Positions 13,816-20,058 of a stretch of DNA of 20,058 bases are shown here, piece after piece. The translations under genes were made by a program, and so were the position numbers. The stretch covers positions 37,005 to 57,062 of the forward strand of contig DOQG01000013.1 of NCBI GenBank assembly GCA_003512525.1, read 5' to 3'. How positions within the stretch are numbered: the first letter of the stretch is position 1; every line of letters begins with the position of its first letter. The notes beneath the pieces were generated by a model that was given only the letters and a program-made list of their open reading frames with translations, was not told where the DNA came from and ran no database searches. This DNA is from Oscillospiraceae bacterium. Its GTDB lineage: Bacteria > Bacillota > Clostridia > Oscillospirales > Ruminococcaceae.

Positions 13816-15108
13816 TTGGAAAAGTTTATTATAAAAGGAGGCACTCCGCTCAGAGGCGAAGTGCAGATAAGCGGCGCTAAAAATGCGGCGGTTGCGATAA
13901 TTCCCGCGGCGATACTTGCGGCAGATAAGTGTGTTCTGGAAAACGTACCTTCGATAAGCGATGTAGAGGTAGCGCTGGAGATCCTTTCAAGTATGGGTGC
14001 GGTCATCAAAAGACTCAGCAAGTCAAAGATCGAGGTCGATACGTCAAGAATATGTGACGGCACAGTGCCGTACGAGCTTGCACGTTCGACAAGAGGAAGC
14101 AGTTACTTCCTGGGAGCACTACTCGGCAGGTTCAAAAAGGCGAGCGTTCCACTTCCCGGAGGGTGCGATCTCGGAAGCAGACCTATAGATCAGCATATCA
14201 AGTGCTTTGAAGCGCTTGGTGCAAAGGCTGATATCAAGCACGGAATAGTAGACCTGTCTGCGGACAAGCTGATAGGTACTCAGATATATTTTGACAAGGT
14301 AACGGTCGGCGGCACAATAAATGCACTTCTTGCCTGTGCCAAGGCGGAAGGGCTGACTATTATCGAGAATGCGGCAAAAGAGCCGCATATAGTTGATCTT
14401 GCTAACTTCCTTAATTCAATGGGCGCAGATATAATGGGCGCAGGTACTGATGTTATCAAGGTAAAGGGTGTTTCAAAGCTTCATGGCACGGAATATTCCG
14501 TAATTCCGGATCAGATAGAAGCGGGAACGTTTATGGTAGCGGCCGCGGCGACCTGCGGTGATATCACACTTAAAAATGTAATACCTAAGCACCTGGAGCC
14601 TATCACCGCGAAGCTCCGCAAGATAGGCGTATATGTTGAAGTTGAAGATGAAACCGATAATGTCAGAGTTGTCGGCAGACCCCATTATGAGGGTACTGAT
14701 ATAAAGACATCTCCTCACCCCGGCTTCCCGACCGATATGCAGCCGCAGATGACAACTCTTCTGGCTATGGCAAGCGGTACAAGTATGGTGACAGAGAGCA
14801 TATTCGATACTCGTTTCAAGTATGTCGATGAGCTGCGCAGAATGGGCGCGGATATCACAGTTGACAGCAGAGTAGCGGTAGTAAGAGGGGTTGACCACCT
14901 CACAGGCGCTCCTGTCAAGGCAAGCGACTTAAGAGCCGGTGCGGCGCTTATAATTGCGGGACTTGCGGCACAGGGAATTACCGAGATCGAGGATATACAC
15001 CATATTGAGCGCGGATATGAAAATATGGAGATAAAGCTTAGAGAGCTCGGAGCTGATATAGTAAAGCGTTACTATCCCGATGACGAGAAGATGAGAAAGG
15101 CACTCTGA
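13816..15108 (+). CDS. murA: UDP-N-acetylglucosamine 1-carboxyvinyltransferase
   Basis: 430 residues from a TTG start with GAGGAAG about 8-9 bases upstream. It transfers the enolpyruvyl group of PEP to UDP-GlcNAc, the first committed step of peptidoglycan synthesis, in the cytosol. The conserved ISGAKNAA (Lys22, Asn23) and LPGGCDLGSRPIDQH (catalytic, fosfomycin-target Cys117) are present, as are the PGFPTDMQPQ aspartate motif and the EVQISG/RGAALIIAG-type inverse-alpha/beta repeats. The length is normal for MurA (about 420-430). The stop shares one base with the start of the next gene, so the two form an operon. Confidence 0.97.
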   Translation: MEKFIIKGGTPLRGEVQISGAKNAAVAIIPAAILAADKCVLENVPSISDVEVALEILSSMGAVIKRLSKSKIEVDTSRICDGTVPYELARSTRGSSYFLGALLGRFKKASVPLPGGCDLGSRPIDQHIKCFEALGAKADIKHGIVDLSADKLIGTQIYFDKVTVGGTINALLACAKAEGLTIIENAAKEPHIVDLANFLNSMGADIMGAGTDVIKVKGVSKLHGTEYSVIPDQIEAGTFMVAAAATCGDITLKNVIPKHLEPITAKLRKIGVYVEVEDETDNVRVVGRPHYEGTDIKTSPHPGFPTDMQPQMTTLLAMASGTSMVTESIFDTRFKYVDELRRMGADITVDSRVAVVRGVDHLTGAPVKASDLRAGAALIIAGLAAQGITEIEDIHHIERGYENMEIKLRELGADIVKRYYPDDEKMRKAL

Positions 15109-15899
15109 TGGCAAAGGTTGTACCTGTATGCTCGTCCAGCAAGGGCAACAGTATATTTATAGGCGATACTTCATCGGGTGTTCTTGTAGATGCGGGCTGC
15201 AGCTTCAAGGCATTGAAGGACGGACTTGCGCTGTGCGGCATACCGTTTGAAGCGGTGAAGGCAGTGCTGATAACACATGAGCATATCGACCATACAAAGG
15301 CGCTCGGACAGATAACAAAGCGTACATCGCTTCCTGTATATGCGTCTGACGGTACGACAAGAAAGCTTTTTGAGGATAACCTTGTTGCACCGGGTGCGGT
15401 CATACATTCTTTATCCGAAATAGGAAGTGTGCCTGTTGATATGGATATTGATTTTTTTCACACGCCGCATGATGCCGCCGAGAGCGTGGGATATACGGTA
15501 AAGTTCAAGGAGCACAAGGTAGCGTGCTGTACCGATCTCGGATATGTAACAGATGAGGTAAAAAGAAATCTGATCGGCTGTGATACGGCATATATAGAAG
15601 CCAACTATGACCCTAAGCTCCTTTCGGTCAATCCGAAATATCCGCCGTATCTCAAAACAAGAATTTCGGGTGATCGCGGACACCTTTCAAATATGAGTTC
15701 CGCTGAGCTTTGCACCGAACTTGTAAAAAGCGGTGCAAGACGGCTGATACTCGGTCACTTAAGCCAGGAAAACAATACTCCGAAAATTGCATATAATGCA
15801 GTTGAGCAAAAGCTCAACGGTTGTGGCGTAAAATGCGGAGTTGACTGTACACTTGATGTTGCGCCTGTCGTAACGCAGGGAAAATACATAATTATATAA
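15108..15899 (+). CDS. MBL-fold metallohydrolase, YycJ/WalJ family
   Basis: 263 residues. The sequence has the SSSKGNS start typical of YycJ-like proteins, the metal-binding THEHIDH (HxHxDH at residues 57-62), a CCTDLGY strand region with a later metal Asp, and GHLS/LGHLSQENN C-terminal histidine motifs. The WalJ/YycJ family are cytosolic metallo-beta-lactamase-fold hydrolases linked to the WalRK cell-wall operon and nuclease-like activities. Here it follows murA with a 1-base overlap rather than a walRK locus. A U-rich stretch in the following gap could partly terminate transcription. Confidence 0.88.
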   Translation: MAKVVPVCSSSKGNSIFIGDTSSGVLVDAGCSFKALKDGLALCGIPFEAVKAVLITHEHIDHTKALGQITKRTSLPVYASDGTTRKLFEDNLVAPGAVIHSLSEIGSVPVDMDIDFFHTPHDAAESVGYTVKFKEHKVACCTDLGYVTDEVKRNLIGCDTAYIEANYDPKLLSVNPKYPPYLKTRISGDRGHLSNMSSAELCTELVKSGARRLILGHLSQENNTPKIAYNAVEQKLNGCGVKCGVDCTLDVAPVVTQGKYIII

Positions 15900-15986
15900 T
15901 CGCTTGATATGCACTGCATTTTCTGCTTGGTGGTAACTTTGCAGTTGTGCCGTGCTTTATTTTTTTTATTGTGAAAGGATCTATTT

Positions 15987-17996
15987 ATGGCAGTATATCT
16001 TATACTTATGGCGATAGTTCTGGTTTTGGCGTATCCTCTTATTGAGCGCAAACCGAGCATCGGGAAAAAACTCTGCTATGTCATTGTGACATTTGCGGCT
16101 ATGTATCTGATCAGTATTTTCAGGTACGGACTCGGTAACGACTACTATTCGTACATTTATATTTTCAGAAATATACAGGACTCATCCGGGCTTGCAATTT
16201 TCAACCTCGGATATGAGCCTGCGTTTACTGTAATAACAAAGCTTATTTCACTGTTTACCTCAAATATAAATGTTTTGTATGCTATATACGCGTTGCTTAT
16301 ACTTGTGCCGACGGCATATGCCATATTCCGATACAGCGAGAATATATGGATGTCTACCATGATGTTTATTTCGCTGACATTCTTCTACTGCTCACTCAGC
16401 TTTATACGCCAGTCCATCGCGTTTGCGGTAATATTGTGTGCATATAAGTATGTAAAGGAACGCAACCATTTCAAGGTGTTGCTGTTTATATTCATAGCTT
16501 GTCTTTTCCATAGCACGGTAATTGTGATGATACCTATCTATCTTATCGCCGCGTTTGTAAAGCCTACGAAAATTACAGTTCCGATATACGGTGTAATTAC
16601 AGCGCTTGTATATTTCCTTTCATGGCCTATACTCAGACTTGCCGTTCTTATACTTCCGCAGTATAAGGGATATCTTGACCTCAACTTCATTACTCAGGGA
16701 TACAAACCTGTGTATCTGATAGTTCCGGCTATAATTGCCGCACTTGCTATTGCCGCACATTTTACAGGATACGGCAAGGCGTATCCGAAGCAATCATCGA
16801 TTTTTACGAATTTTGCTATTTTCAATTTTATCATATGGTTCATTGCCACAAAGCACTTTGTCATAGAACGTTTCTCAATGTACATCTACATTTTTATGAT
16901 AATGTTTATTCCGTCGATCGCAAGATATTATATGAATTGTGCTAAGGTTTATTTTGCGAAAAAGAAAGATCCCGAGGCGGTCGTTGTTTTTGATAAAACG
17001 GTAGACGAGGTCTTAGCTGAGAAAAAGTCGGCTGACGGTGTTGAGCCGGCGCAGGAGTCTATCAGTAAAACAACGGCTGAGGAAGCTGACATGCCGCTCA
17101 GCGAGGAAGAGGCTGAAAAACAGCGTATACTGGCTGAAATAATGGCTGAGGACGCAGAAGAAAACATTCCGGAAGATACGGATATCACCGAAGAGGAAGA
17201 TCCGGAATTACTGACCGAAGAAATGACCGAAACAGATGAACCGGAAGAAAATGCGGTATATACAAAAAGAAAGCCCGGTTCGGCGCTGAATTGGGACGTT
17301 GCCGGTGATGAACGCTATCTGGCGGAAAACAGAGAGTTTAAAAACAGAAGCAATAAGTTCCTGCAATTTATTTCGCGTCCTGTTACGATATTTGCCGCAT
17401 TTATGGTTGTGGTCGTGGCATCAAATCTGTGGTATAACTATTTCGGACTTACAGTTTCCCAAAAAGGCTTCCACGGAGTAATGCCATATAAGAGCACTAT
17501 ACCCGCGTACACTGAGCTGATGCTTTCAACAGAAGACAAGGATAATAAAAATGAATTGCTCAGAGATGAAGAGAACTTCCTTAATTATATGTACCGTCTG
17601 AAAGAAAATGATAACTATTCGGTTATCATTTCCGCAAGAGGAGATACAGTCGGAGGTCTGAATGACGGTGCGCGTTCCGCACTTAAGGAGCTTGGACTTG
17701 TAAAGCTTGCCAAAGCTGAATCGGCAGACAGATATGTAGCTGTTATCGAAGGCGGAAAGGTCACACGCGAGGAAATATCGGACAGTAATAATATTGACAC
17801 AGGCGAATTTCGTGTGCTCGGCTTTAAGACGCGCGTTATCAGCACACAGCGTACTTCAACGATACAGATGGGTAAAAAGGACTTCTCGCTAAATGAGCGC
17901 GGCATGAATATAGTAGTGCTTGATAATACGACAAAAAAGATCGTTGACAAGGTTCGCTTCAAAACATACTATGTAATGCTTACAGCAACCAGATAA
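15987..17996 (+). CDS. EpsG-like membrane protein with acidic linker and C-terminal GG (ILEI/PANDER-like) domain
   Basis: 669 residues, with GAAAGGAT upstream of the ATG. Residues 1-about 320 form an EpsG-type polysaccharide-polymerase-like membrane domain with about ten helices, including RYGLGNDYYSY (47-56) and RQSIAFAVI followed by a HSTVIVMIP helix. Residues about 340-440 are a strongly acidic, Glu-rich linker. A further transmembrane helix (about 463-485) leads to an extracytoplasmic domain (about 500-669). That domain resembles the ILEI/PANDER (GG) fold: FLNYMYRLKEN, VIISARGD, LNDGARSALKELG, then, at the end, RGMNIVVLDNTTKKIVDK. In FAM3-type proteins the RGxNVxx segment comes first; here it comes last. 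Export or assembly of a surface glycan is the likely theme. Probably cotranscribed with trmB, 12 nt downstream. Confidence 0.82.
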   Translation: MAVYLILMAIVLVLAYPLIERKPSIGKKLCYVIVTFAAMYLISIFRYGLGNDYYSYIYIFRNIQDSSGLAIFNLGYEPAFTVITKLISLFTSNINVLYAIYALLILVPTAYAIFRYSENIWMSTMMFISLTFFYCSLSFIRQSIAFAVILCAYKYVKERNHFKVLLFIFIACLFHSTVIVMIPIYLIAAFVKPTKITVPIYGVITALVYFLSWPILRLAVLILPQYKGYLDLNFITQGYKPVYLIVPAIIAALAIAAHFTGYGKAYPKQSSIFTNFAIFNFIIWFIATKHFVIERFSMYIYIFMIMFIPSIARYYMNCAKVYFAKKKDPEAVVVFDKTVDEVLAEKKSADGVEPAQESISKTTAEEADMPLSEEEAEKQRILAEIMAEDAEENIPEDTDITEEEDPELLTEEMTETDEPEENAVYTKRKPGSALNWDVAGDERYLAENREFKNRSNKFLQFISRPVTIFAAFMVVVVASNLWYNYFGLTVSQKGFHGVMPYKSTIPAYTELMLSTEDKDNKNELLRDEENFLNYMYRLKENDNYSVIISARGDTVGGLNDGARSALKELGLVKLAKAESADRYVAVIEGGKVTREEISDSNNIDTGEFRVLGFKTRVISTQRTSTIQMGKKDFSLNERGMNIVVLDNTTKKIVDKVRFKTYYVMLTATR

Positions 17997-18008
17997 GGCG
18001 GTAGAGCT

Positions 18009-18686
18009 ATGAGAATGAGAAGAAAAAAGTATCTCGATGAGCGCCTTGATGCCTGCGGTGACGTAAATTTAGGCTGGCTTGTCGACTATGCCGCCGAACA
18101 AAGAGGCGAAACACAGCAGAGAACGCTCAATGTCCGCGAGATATTCGGAAACGATAATCCGGTTCACCTTGAAGTCGGATGCGGAAAGGGCGGATTTGCG
18201 GTCGAAGCGGCAAAGCGTAACCCTGATATAAATTTCATAGCTGTTGAAATGGCACGAAATGTAATAGTCAGCGCTATGGAGCTTGCTATTAAAGAAAATC
18301 TGCCCAATCTGAAATTCCTTATGGGCAAAGCCGAATACCTTGAAAAGTTTTTCCCCGAACGCTCGGTAGAACGTATCTATCTTAATTTCAGCTGTCCTTA
18401 CCCTAAGGAAACATACAAAAAGCACCGTCTTACCCACCCTGTATTTCTGGAGATATACAAGCACATACTTATACCGGACGGTGAGATACATCAGAAGACC
18501 GACAATATGAAGTTATTTGAGTTTTCGATAGAAAATCTCTCGCAGTGCGGCTTCAAGCTCAAGAATGTAAGTCTTGATCTGCATAACAGCGGTTTTGAGG
18601 GAAATATTGTGACGGAGTATGAGAAGAGATTTTCCGAGCAAGGACTTCCGATTTATCGGCTTGAAGCAGTTAATTCGTCAAAATAG
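18009..18686 (+). CDS. trmB: tRNA (guanine-N7-)-methyltransferase
   Basis: 225 residues. It methylates N7 of G46 in the tRNA variable loop using S-adenosylmethionine. The SAM-binding motif HLEVGCGKGGF (Glu55), the acidic strand end AVEMARN (Glu80), KTDN (Asp165) and TEYE (202-205) are present. The usual NFSDPWPK is NFSCPYPK: the Asp is replaced by Cys129 and Trp by Tyr131. The rest of the fold and length are normal. An AGGCGG-type ribosome site is upstream; the gap to the EpsG-like gene is 12 nt, so it is in the same transcript. Confidence 0.9.
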   Translation: MRMRRKKYLDERLDACGDVNLGWLVDYAAEQRGETQQRTLNVREIFGNDNPVHLEVGCGKGGFAVEAAKRNPDINFIAVEMARNVIVSAMELAIKENLPNLKFLMGKAEYLEKFFPERSVERIYLNFSCPYPKETYKKHRLTHPVFLEIYKHILIPDGEIHQKTDNMKLFEFSIENLSQCGFKLKNVSLDLHNSGFEGNIVTEYEKRFSEQGLPIYRLEAVNSSK

Positions 18687-18688
18687 GC

Positions 18689-18717
18689 TTTACTTTTCGC
18701 AGGAAAAGGTATATACT
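18689..18717 (+). promoter_or_regulatory. Sigma-A promoter for the small anchored protein
   Basis: TTTACT (18689-18694), 17-bp spacer, TATACT (18712-18717), immediately after the trmB stop. Confidence 0.75.
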
Positions 18718-18757
18718 GAGTATAAGAAAACGGGTTTGCCCTGAAAGGATGTTTAGT

Positions 18758-19201
18758 ATGAATAAAGCAATGATATTTTTCGGTATTGCGGCTGCTGTCG
18801 GTACGGGTTATATTTTAGCTAAAAAATATATTGATAATAATCCCGAGGCTGTAGCGGCAGTAAAAGAAAACTGCAGCGACAAATTTCACAAGGCTTCTGT
18901 TTATTGCACAGGTGCAGTAAAGACAGGAAGCGAAAAACTTACGAAGAGCGTCAACAACATTGTAAATGCGGGTAAGGAAAAGAGCACCGAGCTTATGAAG
19001 AAGGCGGCTACTACCGGAACTGCATTCAAAAATGAGATAAATAATCTCAAGGATATGGTGGTATCGATAAACAGCGGCGTTGATGTTGATATTTCAGATG
19101 CAGATACAGATGATGCCGATGGCGAAAACTTTACCTTTACTGAGGGCGGAGAAGAAAAAGAGATATTTGAAACGCCGGAAAAGGGCTCGGAGAGCTTATA
19201 A
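18758..19201 (+). CDS. Small N-terminally anchored protein, YtxH-like layout
   Basis: 147 residues from the ATG at 18758, where AAAGG lies 9 bases upstream; an ATG at 18749 directly abuts the same AAAGG and is too close. One hydrophobic segment (residues 3-22, IFFGIAAAVGTGYILAK) is followed by a Lys/Ala/Glu-rich, probably amphipathic helical region with recurring TGxxxx-SEKLTKSVNN-type heptad-like segments. The tail is strongly acidic, with Asp- and Glu-rich runs. This layout resembles short YtxH/apolipoprotein-like anchored proteins, but no signature is decisive. The function is unknown. It ends before a strong terminator. Confidence 0.7.
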   Translation: MNKAMIFFGIAAAVGTGYILAKKYIDNNPEAVAAVKENCSDKFHKASVYCTGAVKTGSEKLTKSVNNIVNAGKEKSTELMKKAATTGTAFKNEINNLKDMVVSINSGVDVDISDADTDDADGENFTFTEGGEEKEIFETPEKGSESL

Positions 19202-19227
19202 TCACAACACGGCCGATAAGCACAATG

Positions 19228-19261
19228 AAGTGTCACAGGGGGTTTCTGTGGCACTTTTTTT
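19228..19261 (+). terminator. Rho-independent terminator
   Basis: An 11-bp stem (AAGTGTCACAG / CTGTGGCACTT, one G-U pair) with a 7-base loop and a T run. It ends only 30 bases before the acetyltransferase ATG. Confidence 0.93.
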
Positions 19262-19291
19262 ATGAATATGAATTTGCGGGAAGTGCAGACG

Positions 19292-19819
19292 ATGAGTGAA
19301 ATAACAATAAGGACAGCAACGCCCGATGATGCCGGAATGCTGCTCGGCATATACAAATATTATATTGAAAACACAGCGATAACCTATGAGCTGGAAGTGC
19401 CGACTGTTGATGATTTCAGGGGCAGGATAGAAAAAACGCTGAAGAAATATCCATATATAGCGGCAGAATGTGACGGCAAAATAATAGGTTACGCTTATGC
19501 GGGGGTCTTTAAGGATAGGGCGGCTTACGACCACTCGGTCGAAACATCGATATATGTTGCTTTGAATGAAAAGCGCCGCGGCACAGGTACGCTCCTTTAT
19601 AATGAGCTTGAAAAAAGGCTTGCGGCTATCGGTATCAAGAATGCATATGCTTGTATAGCGTGTCCCGAAAATGACGATGAATATCTAAACCACGACAGCA
19701 TAATGTTCCACGAAAAGCTCGGTTATGAACTTGTGGGAACATTCCGCAAATGCGCAAAGAAATTCGGACGGTATTATGATATGGTGTGGATGGAAAAGAT
19801 GATAGGCAAGCACGATTGA
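19292..19819 (+). CDS. GNAT N-acetyltransferase, phosphinothricin acetyltransferase-like
   Basis: 175 residues from the ATG at 19292, preceded by GGGAAG; the frame upstream opens in the terminator T run and is rejected. The acetyl-CoA site is KRRGTGTLLYNELEKRL (R/K-x-x-G-x-G), the central IYVALNEK strand follows, and the C-terminal FHEKLGYELVGTFRKCAKKFGRYYDMVWMEK is typical of phosphinothricin N-acetyltransferase-like and MnaT-like amino-acid N-acyltransferases. Start TIRTATPDDA is family-typical. It probably acetylates a small amine or amino-acid analogue; the substrate is not predictable from the sequence. Confidence 0.87.
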   Translation: MSEITIRTATPDDAGMLLGIYKYYIENTAITYELEVPTVDDFRGRIEKTLKKYPYIAAECDGKIIGYAYAGVFKDRAAYDHSVETSIYVALNEKRRGTGTLLYNELEKRLAAIGIKNAYACIACPENDDEYLNHDSIMFHEKLGYELVGTFRKCAKKFGRYYDMVWMEKMIGKHD

Positions 19820-19862
19820 GATTACTGACTGTAAATTCATCACAGAGTTTTACGGAGAGAAT

Positions 19863-20058
19863 ATAAATAAGCTGTAACAAAATGCAAAAATTTCATCACA
19901 GCTTCTTGATTTATCCAAATTCCATTGAAATTACAATGAAATATATTGTAAAAAAGTCAGAGCAATAAATATACAGCCAATAACGCTGAAAACAGTTTCC
20001 GTGGCAATAAGGTGTTATAATTTCGTGAGTGAACCAATGCAACTGCACTGTCACCGAA
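19863..20058 (-). repeat. Dispersed repeat, copy 2 (inverted, runs off the window)
   Basis: The reverse complement aligns with 1943-2141. It has the same two hairpins: TTACAAT/ATTGTAA (19931-19951) and the long stem (19869-19904, 14 bp including three G-U pairs when read on the minus strand). It lies 43 bases beyond the acetyltransferase stop, as copy 1 lies beyond the end of the three-gene operon, so both sit just downstream of genes. Confidence 0.88.

Noticed and set aside
15900..15986. Possible terminator between the WalJ-like and EpsG-like genes
   Set aside because: There is a T run but the arms GCACTGC / GCAGTTGTGC pair only with a bulge and a long loop, so it is not called.

Overview
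The window looks like chromosomal DNA of a gut-type Clostridia, most likely Oscillospiraceae (Ruminococcus / [Eubacterium] siraeum-like). The evidence is moderate GC, Gram-positive sigma-A promoters and Shine-Dalgarno sites, SufC-SufB without a full SUF operon, a DUF3343 plus cysteine-desulfurase-like pair, an EpsG-type membrane protein, and a BspA-type leucine-rich surface protein. The lineage is inferred from gene content only. No rRNA, tRNA, CRISPR array, transposase or phage gene was seen.

Layout. 1-826: 3' part of a repeat-rich protein ending in two zinc ribbons, then a terminator. 963-1667: YoaK/DUF1275 membrane protein and its terminator. 1738-2152: intergenic DNA with copy 1 of a roughly 200-bp repeat; copy 2 lies inverted at the right end (19863-20058). 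4371-2153 (minus): promoter and three-gene operon of two paralogous single-pass membrane proteins and a four-helix membrane protein. 5884-4405 (minus): DUF3343 and a class V aminotransferase, overlapping by 4 nt. 6118-7811: an orphan sugar-type solute-binding lipoprotein with LacI/CcpA-like operators and an unusual Cys4 knuckle. 7866-10690: secreted LRR/fibronectin-III protein behind a strong promoter and a structured leader. 12511-10734 (minus): sufC-sufB. 12528-13548: divergent gene for a probable catalytically dead HMGL-like TIM barrel. 13816-18686: co-directional murA, walJ-like hydrolase, EpsG-like protein with a C-terminal GG (ILEI/PANDER) domain, and trmB. 18689-19261: small membrane-anchored protein. 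19292-19819: GNAT acetyltransferase.

How the parts fit. Housekeeping functions (Fe-S assembly, murein precursor synthesis, tRNA modification, sulfur handling) alternate with envelope or secreted proteins (binding lipoprotein, LRR/Fn3 protein, EpsG-like protein, paralogous membrane proteins). The most novel-looking items are four. First, the GG domain on the EpsG-like protein appears circularly permuted. Second, the inverted dispersed repeat carries hairpins whose substitutions keep pairing in only one RNA orientation. Third, the paralogous membrane operon has DxDxNG loops. Fourth, the degenerate TIM barrel is transcribed back-to-back with sufCB. Several starts were moved from the longest frame to Shine-Dalgarno-supported codons, including TTG and GTG starts.
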